This document shows positions 31,721 to 41,045 of a stretch of DNA of 41,835 nt, one piece after another. The stretch lies in contig JAQVGI010000007.1 in the NCBI GenBank assembly GCA_028696805.1, forward strand, positions 1 to 41,835, written 5' to 3'. Source of the stretch: Alphaproteobacteria bacterium (lineage in GTDB: Bacteria; Pseudomonadota; Alphaproteobacteria; CAAHEQ01; UBA3637). The translations under genes and the position numbers were made by a program. The notes under the pieces were generated by a model. That model was not told where the DNA came from. It saw only the letters and a program-made list of their open reading frames with translations, and did not search any database. How positions within the stretch are numbered: the stretch's first letter is position 1; every line of letters begins with the position of its first letter.

Positions 31721-33055
31721 ATGGCCGTATCGGACAAGAGCACATTCGAGATCATCAAGAAGCAAAACGGCGAGCGGTTTGCCAAGGCGATCCGCGCGTA
31801 TGACAGCGGCATCTTCGACGTGCCGGATTTGCCTGCAATCGTTAAATACGCCGGCCGCGACGCCGAGCCGATCATGGCCTACCTCGTCTCCCTGAAAAAC
31901 ATCCGGATCGAGGAGCAGACCGTTTCCCTGCCGCCGATCGAACTGCTGCGCCAGGCGGGGTATGACGCCGAGTATGCCGACACGCTGGCGAAGCAGAACG
32001 CCATCCGCAAATACTTCGCCCCCGGCGAGGCGCTGTGCACATTCAATGACCCAACCCGGTATCAAAAATACCACATCATCAACGCCGTCAGGAAGAATGT
32101 CGCCGACATCCGGCGGGAAAATTTCCCGCGCCCGCAGCGCGAGGACGATTACGGCACCAGCGTGATTTCCATCCAGGTCTTGAAAACCGGCGGATTCATC
32201 TCGATTTAAAACAGGTATAACCATGCGGTTGCCAATCCGGACAATACGTTCGGCAGCAACCCGGACGCCATTATCCCCGGCCTGGCCGCCGCGATCAAGC
32301 ATCATTACCACGTGGACTTTTCAAGCCAGCAATCGGTTTTGCCGGACAAGTATGCCCTCATCGGGGGGCGGGTTATCCATTACAACCGGGAAATAAACAA
32401 CGTCTATTTCGGCGAAGACTTTTACGTGAAAGACGGCGTGGTGCATGAACTGGACAAGAATACGGAGATCATGCTGGATAGCTTTGTTTTCAATATCAAA
32501 GACAAAACGATTGCCGACCCGGCGAACCAGGAGGATGGGTTCATCGCGGCGTTTCAAGATGAAATCCAAGACAAGGCCGTTCAAATCGCCGTCAATGACA
32601 AGGGCCATAAATGCGTGGTGGTGGACGGCGTATGCCTTTTGGAATTGGATCGCGGCCAAATCGTTTCCTTGAACTTTCCGAACTTGAAAAGCGCCAGGGA
32701 TGAGTTCCTTTTTTATAACCATACACTGACCACATTTGATGCACCGAACTTGACGAGCGTCGGGAGTGCTTTCCTTCAGAATAATGACCTACTGACCACA
32801 TTTGACGCATCAAAGTTGACAAGCGTTGGGAATGGGTTCCTTGCTTCCAACACTGCGTTGACCACATTTGACGCACCGAACTTGACGAGCGTCGGGAATC
32901 ACTTCCTTCGTCATAATACCGCGCTCACCACATTTACAGCGCCAAAGTTAAGAGAACCAGGAAAGAATTTCTTTTCGGCACATACGAACCGCGATAAATT
33001 TCTGCCGCGCTCCCAAAAACCGCTGCGGCAGATGCGACGCGACGGCGGAAGGTAA
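31721..33055 (+). pseudogene. Leucine-rich-repeat protein gene interrupted by an in-frame TAA
   Basis: Two reading frames, 31721-32209 (162 codons) and 32312-33055, lie in the same frame and are separated only by TAA at 32207-32209. After this stop the frame stays open and reads NRYNHAVANPDNTFGSN and on, which continues the preceding IQVLKTGGFISI naturally. ATT-TAA-AAC could be one base from ATT-AAA-AAC. The whole would be 444 codons: a helical N-terminus, a middle domain (YALIGGRVIHYN) and C-terminal 22-residue leucine-rich repeats (LTTFDAPNLTSVG). No signal peptide is seen. Either a nonsense mutation, an assembly error, or readthrough. Confidence 0.75.
32660..32989 (+). repeat. Five tandem 66-bp units encoding 22-residue LRRs
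   Basis: Units begin at 32660 (degenerate), 32726, 32792, 32858 and 32924, exactly 66 bases apart. Each encodes LTTFDAPNLTSVGnxFLxxNxx. The spacing keeps the frame, so this is a coding repeat that could change in copy number. Confidence 0.9.
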
Positions 33056-33057
33056 GA

Positions 33058-33645
33058 TCAGCCCGCCGCGCCCCGCGCTAAAAACGCGACCAGTTTTTCC
33101 AGCGCCCGCGCGCGGTGCGAAAGGGCGTTTTTAACCCGCTCGTCCAGCTCGCCGAACGTCTGCGCGTATCCGTCCGGAACGAATATCGGGTCGTATCCGA
33201 ACAGCTTGCCGCCGCGGGCTTCCGGCGCGATCCGCCCGTGCACTTCGCCGGTGAAAAAATGGTGCTCCGCGCCCGCCGCGAAAGCGATGCAGCATTTGAA
33301 AAAAGCGCTGCGGTCGGACGCATTGCCCAGCCGCCGCTGAATGACCTCGAACACCGCCGGATACCCGCCGTTTTGCTGCGCGAACCGCGCGGAATATACC
33401 CCCGGCGCGTCGTTCAGCGCCCGGATGCACAGCCCCGAATCGTCCGCCAGCGTCGGCAGGCCGGTGTGCGCGAACCCCGCGCGCGCCTTGATCAATGCGT
33501 TTTCCTCGAATGTCGTTCCGGTTTCCGCGACATCCGGCAGTCCGGCTTCGTCCGCGCCGACGACGGCGACGGACGCGGCGGCCAGAATCGCGCGCGCTTC
33601 GGCCAGTTTGTGCGCGTTGCGCGTCGCCAGCAGCAGCCTGCGCAT
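33058..33645 (-). CDS. rdgB: XTP/dITP diphosphatase RdgB (HAM1 family)
   Basis: A 195-residue house-cleaning pyrophosphatase that removes ITP and XTP. It starts [18 protein letters not shown], with TFEENALIKARAGF, LADDSGLCIRALNDAPGVYS, KLFGYDPIFVPDGYAQTFGE and a C-terminal SHRARALEKL, all family signatures. ATG 33645 overlaps the rph stop by one base (TGATG), so translation is coupled. It ends 2 bases from the convergent LRR gene. Confidence 0.95.
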   Translation of the reverse strand: MRRLLLATRNAHKLAEARAILAAASVAVVGADEAGLPDVAETGTTFEENALIKARAGFAHTGLPTLADDSGLCIRALNDAPGVYSARFAQQNGGYPAVFEVIQRRLGNASDRSAFFKCCIAFAAGAEHHFFTGEVHGRIAPEARGGKLFGYDPIFVPDGYAQTFGELDERVKNALSHRARALEKLVAFLARGAAG

Positions 33646-34364
33646 CAGCCGACCCCCAGCGCTTCCTTCTGCTTTCGAATCAGCGCGTCGCACCCCGCGC
33701 GCGCCAGATCCATCAGCGCGGTCAGCTCGGCCGGCGTGAACGGCGCGTGCTCGGCGCAGCCCTGAACCTCGATGATCTTGCCCGCGTCCGCCATCACGAA
33801 GTTGGCGTCCGTGTCCGCCGTCGCGTCCTCGTGGTAGTCCAGATCCAGCACCGGCGCGCCGCCGACAATCCCGCATGAAACGGCCGCGATGAACCGGACG
33901 ACCGGCATTTTTTTGATCTTGCCCTGCTCAACCAGCCGCCGCAGCGCCAGATACAGCGCGACGAACCCGCCGGTGACCGCCGCCGTCCGCGTGCCGCCGT
34001 CCGCCTGAATCACATCGCAGTCGATCTTGATGTTGACATCCGGCATCGCGGCCAGATCGACGCCGGCGCGCAATGCGCGGCCGATCAGCCGCTGAATTTC
34101 GTGCGTCCGGCCCGTCTGCCCCTTGCGGGACTCGCGCTCCATCCGCTGGGACGTCGACCGCGGCAGCATCCCGTATTCGGCCGTTATCCAGCCCTGGCCC
34201 GTCCCCTTGACCCACAGCGGGACCTTGTCCTCGACGCTGGCGGTGCACATGACCTGGGTGTCGCCGCAGGTGATCAGGCACGACCCTTCGGCGTGCTTGC
34301 TGGCGCCGATGTGCAGCGAAACGGGGCGCATTTCGTCCGGCGCGCGGTTGGATGGACGGGGCAT
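33645..34364 (-). CDS. rph: Ribonuclease PH
   Basis: A 239-residue phosphorolytic 3'-5' exonuclease for tRNA 3' ends. It starts [15 protein letters not shown], with [40 protein letters not shown] with [45 protein letters not shown] and [20 protein letters not shown]. The start is ATG 34364 with AAGGAG 7 bases before it; a TTG two codons earlier is less likely. rph-rdgB is a common pair. Confidence 0.96.
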   Translation of the reverse strand: MPRPSNRAPDEMRPVSLHIGASKHAEGSCLITCGDTQVMCTASVEDKVPLWVKGTGQGWITAEYGMLPRSTSQRMERESRKGQTGRTHEIQRLIGRALRAGVDLAAMPDVNIKIDCDVIQADGGTRTAAVTGGFVALYLALRRLVEQGKIKKMPVVRFIAAVSCGIVGGAPVLDLDYHEDATADTDANFVMADAGKIIEVQGCAEHAPFTPAELTALMDLARAGCDALIRKQKEALGVG

Positions 34365-34392
34365 GGGCAACTCCTTTGTTCAGATGCGTCGC

Positions 34393-34421
34393 AGAATACC
34401 ACGTTCTCCGTCCGAATGCAA
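34393..34421 (-). promoter_or_regulatory. Promoter of rph-rdgB
   Basis: Minus strand TTGCAT (34416-34421), 17 bases, TATTCT (34393-34398). Confidence 0.6.
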
Positions 34422-34499
34422 GCGCAAAATGCCCGGCGGGCGCCGGCGCGGCGGCGGACTTTGTCACAAAGGTGTCATAAACCCGCCGGACGATGTTTC

Positions 34500-34528
34500 T
34501 TGATTCCGGCGGCGATTTGTGGTATGCT
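34500..34528 (+). promoter_or_regulatory. Promoter of the Aas-like gene
   Basis: TTGATT (34500-34505), 17 bases, TATGCT (34523-34528), leaving a 20-base leader with AAAGGAG before ATG 34555. Confidence 0.62.
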
Positions 34529-34554
34529 TGCGCCAGATGAAAAGGAGTCCTCCC

Positions 34555-37500
34555 ATGACGACACGCCTCTTTGCACACAAAAAGTTCTGGCCGCTGCTGG
34601 CGTCCCATCTGCTGTCCGCCGTCAACGAAAACTTCCTGCGGACGGTTTTCTTGTTTTTCGCGACCTACAGGCTGACGGAGTTCCAGGCCGTCCCGATCAT
34701 CTGGGCGGTCTTGCTGTATGTCTTCGGATTCTGCGCCGGCAGCATCTTCACCGGCGAGATCGCCGACCGCATTTCCAAGACGCGGCTGCTGCAATTCTTC
34801 CGCCTGACGGAGATTCTGATCATGGTGCTGGCTCTGCTGGGGCTGGCGTTCGATTCGGTGGAATCCTATGTCGGCGTCATCGCGCTGTCCGGCTTCGTCG
34901 GCACGGGCCTGCGCGTGACGGGCTTCTCGCTGATACCCAGCCTGCTGGACGCGGCGAAATGGCACCTCGGCAACATGTGGATCAAGCTCGCGAGCGTCCT
35001 GGGCACCAGCCTGGGCAGCCTGCTGTTCGTGTCGGTCGTCAAGTTCGATTTCGCCTACTACCTGATCTTAAGCGTCGGCATCGCCGTGTCCTTCGCGTCG
35101 TTCTTCGTGTCGCTGAAAATCCCGTATGAAACGGCCAAGGACGCCGACAGCCCGTTCATCCTGAACCCCGTCCGCATCTTCAAATTCGTCGCGGCCGACA
35201 TGAAATACCAGTTCAACCGCTGGACATACATCGTCGGCATCGCGTGGTTCTGGACGCTGATGAGCCTGGTCATCCTGTTCTCGACGGATTTCTCGCGGGC
35301 CTACCTGCACATCCGGTGGTCCGCGGTGATGTTCCTGTCGTCGGCGGTCTTCACGGCCGGATACATCGTCGGGTCGTTCCTATACACCCGGCTGTTCAAG
35401 AAAGGCATCCTGGGCACGCACACATCGTGGACGTGCGCGCTGATTTCCGTGCTGATGATGGACTTCGTGTTCGCGGGGCACGCCCTGGGCGAAACGGCCG
35501 TCTCATCCGATTTGAGCGTCTTCAGGCTGCTGACGACGGATCCGACCTACTGGCGGATTATTTTCGATGTGTTCGCGCTGGGCATCCTGGGGCCGCTCTA
35601 CATCATCCCGTTCTACACCAGCGTCCAGCAGACCACCTCCCCGAAGATGATGGGCCGCATGTGGTCGTTCAGCAGCATGTTCAACGGGTTGAGCATCGCC
35701 GCCGCGTTCCTGCTGGTCCAGCTGCTGCACCTGTTCGGGCTGAGCCTGCTCAACATCATCGTCGTGTTCGCGGTCGTCAACCTGTTCGTCGCGATCTACC
35801 TGGTGCGGCTGCTGCCCGTCGCGCTGCGGCGCAAGGCGTGCCGCGGGATGCTGAAACTGCTGTTCGGCGCCCGGATAGACGGCCTGGAGCATTTGGAAAA
35901 GCTGGACGGCAAGCGCGCGCTGATCGTCACGAACCACCAGTCGTATCTGGACGTCCTGCTGATCTCCGCGTTTATCCGGCGGCCGATCGTCTTCGCGATC
36001 AGCAACCGCTTCATGGGCAAATCCTTCGTGCGGTTCATGACGAACCTGGTCGACGTCCGCCCGCTGGATCCGACCAACCCGTTCGCGGTCAAGAAGATGG
36101 TCGAGGAGCTCCGCCGGGACCAGCTGTGCATGATTTTCATGGAGGGCCTGGTGCGCGGCGGCAACACGAACATGAAAGCCTACGAAGGCCCGGCGCTGAT
36201 GGCGCTGAAAGGGGACGCGCCGATCCTGCCGATACGCATCGACGGCGCCAAGTTCGCGCTGTTCTCGCGCGTGCTGGGGCGCAAGGCCGACTTCCGGTGG
36301 TTCCCGCGCATCGCGCTGCACATCCTGCCGCCGGCGCGCATCCGGGTGCCCGACGGCCTGACGACGCGCGAGGAGCGCGAGCGGGGCAGCTCGCAGCTCT
36401 ACGACATCGTGATGGAGATGAACTTCGACGCGCAGGAGAAAAACATCACGATCTTCGAGGCCGTCGCCCGCGGCATGCGGATGGTCGGCCGGTTCAAGCC
36501 GATGATCGAGGACACCGAGCGCAAGCCGATGAAGTTCCTCCTCATCTTCATGAAGGCCTTCATCCTGGGGCGGCTGATCGACCGGGCGCTGCCGGACGAG
36601 CGGCGCGTCGGCATGATGGTGCCGACCTCCAACACCTTCCTCCTGACGCTCCTGGGGCTGCACGCGTTCGGCAGGACGCCGGCGATGATCAACTTCACAT
36701 CCGGCCCGGCGCAGGTGATTTCGACCTGCCGCACCGTCGGGCTGAAGACCATCATCACCGCGCGGAAAATCGTCGCGCTGGCCAAATTGGAGCCGCTGGT
36801 CGCCGAGCTGGAAAAGGCCGGCATCCGCCTGTCGTATCTGGAAGATTTGAAGCCGACGCTGACGACGCGCGACAAATTGTTCGGCATCTTCGGCGCGTTT
36901 TTCCCGACATGCGCCTACCGCCGGACATCGGGCGGCCAGGTCAAGGCGTCCGACTGCGCGGTCATCCTGTTCACCTCCGGCTCCGAGGGAATGCCGAAGG
37001 CCGTCCTGCTGTCGCACGCGAACGTCCTGGCGAACGTGATGCAGGTGCCGTCGCGGCTGGACATCGGGCCCGAGGACGTCATGCTGAACTGCCTGCCGAC
37101 ATTCCACTCGTTCGGATTCACGGCCGGCGCGATCCTGCCGCTGGTTTTGGGATTCAAGGTCTTTTCCTACCCGACGCCGCTGCACTACCGGATCATTCCG
37201 GAAATCTGCGCGTCCGTCAAGGCGACCATCTTCTTCGCGACGGACACGTTCATGGCCGGATACGCCAAGTGCGCCAATGTGTATGACTTCAACAGCCTGC
37301 GCATCGTCGTCGTCGGCGCCGAGAAGCTGAAAGACGAAACGCGCCGGATTTATTCCGAGAAATTCGGCATCCGCATCCTGGAAGGCTACGGCACGACGGA
37401 ATGCGCCCCGGTGCTGTCCCTCAACACGTTCCTGCACGACAGGCGCGGCTCGGTCGGCAAGATCCTGCCGGGCATGCAGACGAAGCTGAAAGCCGTCGAC

Positions 37501-37980
37501 GGCATCAAGGAGGGCCAGGAGCTCTGGGTCCGCGGCCCGAACGTGATGATGGGCTACATGAAGCCCGACAAGCCCGGCGCATTGCAGCCGCCGCCGGACG
37601 GCTGGTACGATACCGGCGACATCGTGCGGATCGACGCCGACGGATACATCTTCATCCAGGGGCGGTGCAAGCGCTTCGCGAAAATCGGCGGCGAGATGGT
37701 ATCCTTGCTGGCGATCGAGCAGATCATCGACAAGCACTGGCCGGGATTCGTCACGGGCGCCGTCAACATACCGGACGAGAAAAAAGGCGAGAAAATCGTG
37801 CTGATCACGACCTGCAAGGACATCACGCGCGACGGATTGTCCGAGATCTTCCGCGCCGCCGGCTTCACGGAGCTCGGCGTGCCGTCCCGGATCGTCATTA
37901 CGGACGCGCCGCCGCTACTGGGCACCGGCAAGTTCGACTACCAGGGGGCGAAAGCGCTGGCGTTGAAAGAATGCGGCTAG
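34555..37980 (+). CDS. Fused LplT-like MFS / PlsC acyltransferase / acyl-ACP synthetase (Aas-like)
   Basis: A 1141-residue three-part protein. Part 1 (about 1-415) is an LplT-like major-facilitator transporter (LLSAVNENFLRTVFLFFATY). Part 2 (about 430-640) is a PlsC/LPLAT acyltransferase with H-x4-D at His461-Asp466 (NHQSYLDVLL) and EGLVRGGNTNMK. Part 3 (about 680-1140) is an AMP-forming ligase: LFTSGSEGMPKAVLLSH (about 806), GYGTTECAPVLS (944), YDTGDIVRIDADGYIFIQGR, and Lys1126 in GTGKFDYQG. Together they would flip lysophospholipid inward and reacylate it. AAGGAG precedes ATG 34555. Monocistronic. Confidence 0.9.
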   Translation: MTTRLFAHKKFWPLLASHLLSAVNENFLRTVFLFFATYRLTEFQAVPIIWAVLLYVFGFCAGSIFTGEIADRISKTRLLQFFRLTEILIMVLALLGLAFDSVESYVGVIALSGFVGTGLRVTGFSLIPSLLDAAKWHLGNMWIKLASVLGTSLGSLLFVSVVKFDFAYYLILSVGIAVSFASFFVSLKIPYETAKDADSPFILNPVRIFKFVAADMKYQFNRWTYIVGIAWFWTLMSLVILFSTDFSRAYLHIRWSAVMFLSSAVFTAGYIVGSFLYTRLFKKGILGTHTSWTCALISVLMMDFVFAGHALGETAVSSDLSVFRLLTTDPTYWRIIFDVFALGILGPLYIIPFYTSVQQTTSPKMMGRMWSFSSMFNGLSIAAAFLLVQLLHLFGLSLLNIIVVFAVVNLFVAIYLVRLLPVALRRKACRGMLKLLFGARIDGLEHLEKLDGKRALIVTNHQSYLDVLLISAFIRRPIVFAISNRFMGKSFVRFMTNLVDVRPLDPTNPFAVKKMVEELRRDQLCMIFMEGLVRGGNTNMKAYEGPALMALKGDAPILPIRIDGAKFALFSRVLGRKADFRWFPRIALHILPPARIRVPDGLTTREERERGSSQLYDIVMEMNFDAQEKNITIFEAVARGMRMVGRFKPMIEDTERKPMKFLLIFMKAFILGRLIDRALPDERRVGMMVPTSNTFLLTLLGLHAFGRTPAMINFTSGPAQVISTCRTVGLKTIITARKIVALAKLEPLVAELEKAGIRLSYLEDLKPTLTTRDKLFGIFGAFFPTCAYRRTSGGQVKASDCAVILFTSGSEGMPKAVLLSHANVLANVMQVPSRLDIGPEDVMLNCLPTFHSFGFTAGAILPLVLGFKVFSYPTPLHYRIIPEICASVKATIFFATDTFMAGYAKCANVYDFNSLRIVVVGAEKLKDETRRIYSEKFGIRILEGYGTTECAPVLSLNTFLHDRRGSVGKILPGMQTKLKAVDGIKEGQELWVRGPNVMMGYMKPDKPGALQPPPDGWYDTGDIVRIDADGYIFIQGRCKRFAKIGGEMVSLLAIEQIIDKHWPGFVTGAVNIPDEKKGEKIVLITTCKDITRDGLSEIFRAAGFTELGVPSRIVITDAPPLLGTGKFDYQGAKALALKECG

Positions 37981-37991
37981 GCCGGGCGGGG

Positions 37992-38768
37992 CTATTTTCC
38001 GCCGCGGCCGGCCTGGTGCGTCCGGCGCATCATTTCCAGATCCATCTGCCGCCGGCGCGCGCGCTCCTGTTCCAATTCGCGCTCCTGCTCCGCCTGCCGG
38101 TCGAAATCGTAGACCAGCGCCCGGACATTGCGCAGCAGGTCGTTGTCGCGCGGCTGCTTTGAAAAGGCTTCCAGGAACGCCTCGATCTGGCGCCGGTTCT
38201 GCAAAATACTCATCAGCATCGCCTGCTCGGACGCGTCCATCACCAAAAACAGGTTCATCAGCAGCATGTCCGTCTGGCGCGTCAGCAACGTGAAATCGCC
38301 GGTCAGTTTTTCCACAAGCGACTTGAACGCCAGCGCCGACGCCGCATGGCGCTTGTCGTGCTCGCCGCGCCAGATGCGTAGCGCCTGGTTCGCCAATTCG
38401 TCGGAGGTCTTCGGCTTGTTTTCCTGCAAATAAATCTCCCGACCGGTCCGGGCGATGAGATCCGAAAACGCCTGCCGGTAGATTTTGTCCATCTCCGAAA
38501 ACGCCTGCCGCGTTTCGGGAATGCGCGCAAGATCCGCATACGATTCGATGAACGCCAGCCCCTGCCTTTTCGCATCCGGCAGAATTCCGCGGCATTGGTG
38601 GCACCGCGCGATGCGCCGCGACGGCGCCGCCCCCAGCACGCCCAGAAACACCTCGTACCGGCCGCAGAAGTAAGGCAACGTGTCCGGCTGCCACGACCGG
38701 ACGATCAAAAAGGGGCAGTCGGGCGGGCATTCCTTTTCCGTCGCCACCAGATTCGGTTTCCTCGTCAT
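37992..38768 (-). CDS. Cys-containing coiled-coil protein, function unknown
   Basis: A 258-residue soluble protein. The N-terminal part has CPPDCPF (about 15-21), YFCGRYEVFLG and ARCHQCRG (about 56-63), so a zinc-finger-like or Fe-S site is possible. The middle is helical (FIESYADLARIPETRQAFSE), and the C-terminus is a Glu/Arg/Gln coiled coil (QAEQERELEQERARRRQMDL). No family recognised. Start at ATG 38768, 7 bases after a TATACT box; GGAAAG there could act as a very close ribosome site if transcribed. Confidence 0.72.
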   Translation of the reverse strand: MTRKPNLVATEKECPPDCPFLIVRSWQPDTLPYFCGRYEVFLGVLGAAPSRRIARCHQCRGILPDAKRQGLAFIESYADLARIPETRQAFSEMDKIYRQAFSDLIARTGREIYLQENKPKTSDELANQALRIWRGEHDKRHAASALAFKSLVEKLTGDFTLLTRQTDMLLMNLFLVMDASEQAMLMSILQNRRQIEAFLEAFSKQPRDNDLLRNVRALVYDFDRQAEQERELEQERARRRQMDLEMMRRTHQAGRGGK

Positions 38769-38775
38769 GCTTTCC

Positions 38776-38803
38776 AGTATATCCCTTTTTCCCAAAAGCG
38801 CAA
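38776..38803 (-). promoter_or_regulatory. Promoter abutting the Cys/coiled-coil gene (near-leaderless)
   Basis: Minus strand TTGCGC (38798-38803), 16 bases, TATACT (38776-38781), 7 bases, ATG 38768. Confidence 0.55.
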
Positions 38804-38826
38804 GGCGAAAACGCCGGCCGGATGCG

Positions 38827-38853
38827 AAAACCCCCGGACAAGCCGTCCGGGGG
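38827..38853 (-). terminator. Terminator of rpsD
   Basis: Minus strand CCCCCGGAC, loop GGCTT, GTCCGGGGG, then TTTT. It ends the rpsD transcript, 22 bases after its stop codon. Confidence 0.85.
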
Positions 38854-38875
38854 CTGCATAAAATCACAGGCGGTT

Positions 38876-39490
38876 TTACCGCGAGTAGAACTCGATGACC
38901 AGGTGCGGCTCCATCTGGACGGCATACGGCACGTCCGCCAGTTTCGGCACGCGCGCGAATTTGCCTTTGAACTCTTTCGCGTCCACTTCCATGTAATCGG
39001 GCGCGTCGCGGTCGGCGGCGTTCATCGCCTCGATCACGAAAGCCATTTCCTTCGCCTTGGCGCGCAGCGCGATTTCATCGCCGGCGCGGACCAGATAGGA
39101 CGGGATGTTCACCCTCTTGCCGTTGACGCTCACGTGGCCGTGGCTGACGAACTGGCGCGCGGCGAACACCGAGTTCACGAACTTCATCCGATACACGACG
39201 GAATCCAGCCGGCTTTCCAGCAGGCCGACCAGGTTTTCCGAGCTGTCCCCGGGACGGCGAACGGCCTCGGCGTAGTATTTGCGCATCTGCTTTTCGGAGA
39301 TGTTGCCGTAGACGCCCCTCAATTTCTGCTTGGCGTGCAGCTGCAAGCCGTAGTCCGTCGGCTTTTTGCGGTTGGCGCCGTGCTGGCCGGGGCCGTAGTT
39401 GCGCTTGTTGACGGGGGATTTGGCCTTGCCCCACAGGCTGACGCCGTAGCGGCGGTCGATTTTGAATTTTGACGCGAGTCTTTTAGACAT
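38876..39490 (-). CDS. rpsD: 30S ribosomal protein S4
   Basis: A 204-residue primary 16S-binding protein. It starts [20 protein letters not shown], then [20 protein letters not shown] and [20 protein letters not shown]. The S4 RNA-binding domain is [20 protein letters not shown] with [19 protein letters not shown]. The Zn-binding Cys motif is absent, as in many bacteria. AAGGAAAAAC precedes the ATG. Single gene with its own promoter and terminator, as usual in alphaproteobacteria. Confidence 0.97.
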   Translation of the reverse strand: MSKRLASKFKIDRRYGVSLWGKAKSPVNKRNYGPGQHGANRKKPTDYGLQLHAKQKLRGVYGNISEKQMRKYYAEAVRRPGDSSENLVGLLESRLDSVVYRMKFVNSVFAARQFVSHGHVSVNGKRVNIPSYLVRAGDEIALRAKAKEMAFVIEAMNAADRDAPDYMEVDAKEFKGKFARVPKLADVPYAVQMEPHLVIEFYSR

Positions 39491-39593
39491 GTTTTTCCTT
39501 GATACTTAATTATCCCGATAGTCCTTAACCACTTGATAAGGCGTGGCGGTCAGGTTTGTTCCCGGCCGCCCGCATTCTCGGGGAATGGACGGG

Positions 39594-39622
39594 AGTATAT
39601 CGGATTCTTCCCCGAAAGTCAA
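39594..39622 (-). promoter_or_regulatory. Promoter of rpsD
   Basis: Minus strand TTGACT (39617-39622), 17 bases, TATACT (39594-39599). Start near 39587, so the leader is about 97 bases and could host an S4 autoregulatory structure; none was worked out. Confidence 0.7.
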
Positions 39623-39668
39623 GGGAAATTTACGATCGCGGCATCGGCCGCACGGAACAGCGGCTTAT

Positions 39669-41045
39669 TTACGGCGGCGTGCAGCTTGATCCCGTCCAGG
39701 TGCCGCCGCAGGAGGCGCACTGACGCTGATACGCCAGGGCGGAGATGTCCAGCTCGTCGCAGGCGATGCAATGACCGTAGCCGCCGGCTGTAATTTGTTG
39801 TCCGCTGGGAAGCGTGATCGTCGTATTTGCAGTATACGTCCGGGTTTGCCCGTCGCGGAACCTCAATGAATTGTTTAGAACCCATCCGACCTCTCCGACC
39901 GGACAGCGCACACAATAACCGCCCGTTCCGCCCCTAAAATTGCATGCCACGCAGTGTGGATAAGTATATGTTTGTGTAATGCCGAGAGGCAAAATATTTG
40001 TCACTTGGGTCGGCGCATTATCGCACGTATAACACAATCCCCGCATGTACATCAGCGGCGTATCCGGATTGCAAACACACGTATCACCCACTAGGGTCTG
40101 GTGCGCCGGATCGGGGCATTCATTCAGAAAACAATCATGGCCGGCAAACACCCGGTTGGGGCAGTATCGGCATCTTGCCACTCCACCCGGCACAGTTATG
40201 GCAGAAGGCGTATTGCAGTCCAGACATTGGGTATTCGCGCTATTCGGCATTGTTTCCGCCGGACAGCACAAAAACGTGCTGTAACAGCATGTCGGGGCGC
40301 CAGATGCGTCGACGCCCACGGAAGCGCAGCATTTGCCGTCTACGATTTTATCGTTGTTGCAGCAGGAAAAAGTAAATGCATTAAAGTTCCGGGCACATGT
40401 CTGGCCGCCGATGCATGTCGTTTCGCAAATGCCGCCCAAACATGTTTCGCAAGGGCCGCAATCGGCGGCAACCGAACATGTTCTCTGGGAGCAATCGGCG
40501 CCGGCCCACCCGGCATCGCAATGGCAGATGCCGTCCGCGCAGGTCGCGTTGGCCGGGCATACGACGCCTTCGCACAGCAAATCCGCCGGAACATTTTCCG
40601 CGTCGATAGGCGTCAGGTCTTTGTTGAAAACAAACCGCAGCCTCGGCTGGCCGTCGATACAATCCGCTTCCGTTGCCAAATGCCCGTCCGAATTGTAGAC
40701 CAGCGCCAGATTACCCTTTCCGGCCTTCAACACCAACCGGCAAATCCCGGGCCGAATGCCGCCGTCCCTTTCCGCGGTCAAATCAAATTAGCGGTTGTTG
40801 ATCAGCTCGTTGGAAGTAATCACATATCCGCGCCAGTTCGGATCGAACTCGGACAACCCGCAGGGCTGGGCGGACGCCTGCAGTTCCGCGGAGCACAGAA
40901 CGGCGCGGTTGCGCACCTCGGCGAGCAGTTCGTTGGCCTCGATCCTGTCCACCGCGTGGCGGTATCCAGCGATGCCGCCGATCGTCAGAACCCCGACAAC
41001 CGCCAGAACCCCCAGCATCTCCACAAATGTCCGACCCGTTTCCAT
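39669..41045 (-). pseudogene. Prepilin/EGF-like Cys-rich surface protein interrupted by an in-frame TAA
   Basis: An 85-codon piece ([20 protein letters not shown], prepilin site G4-RTFVE with Glu9 at +5) ends at TAA 40788-40790. The same frame then continues FDLTAERDGGIRPGICRLV to 39669. Together 459 codons: prepilin helix, pilin-like head (SEFDPNWRGYVITSNELINN before the stop), an EGF-like module (CPANATCADGICHCDAGWAG), then many Cys pairs such as CPVGEVGW, CIACDEL and CASCGGTW. Downstream of the stop, only a TTG is near. The join reads naturally, so this is probably one gene with a nonsense codon. The start overlaps merR by TGATG. Confidence 0.75.

Noticed and set aside
32660-32989. Possible CRISPR or satellite because of regular spacing
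   Set aside because: Units are 66-bp in-frame LRR codons with no spacer/repeat alternation.
35503-37737. 744-codon minus-strand ORF
   Set aside because: Antisense shadow of the Aas-like gene, which has clear domain motifs; the shadow is His/Arg/Gln-rich without motifs.
31721-41045. Recoding of TAA as a sense codon
   Set aside because: bamB, typA and the cold-shock gene end in TAA with ordinary protein ends, so TAA is a normal stop here.
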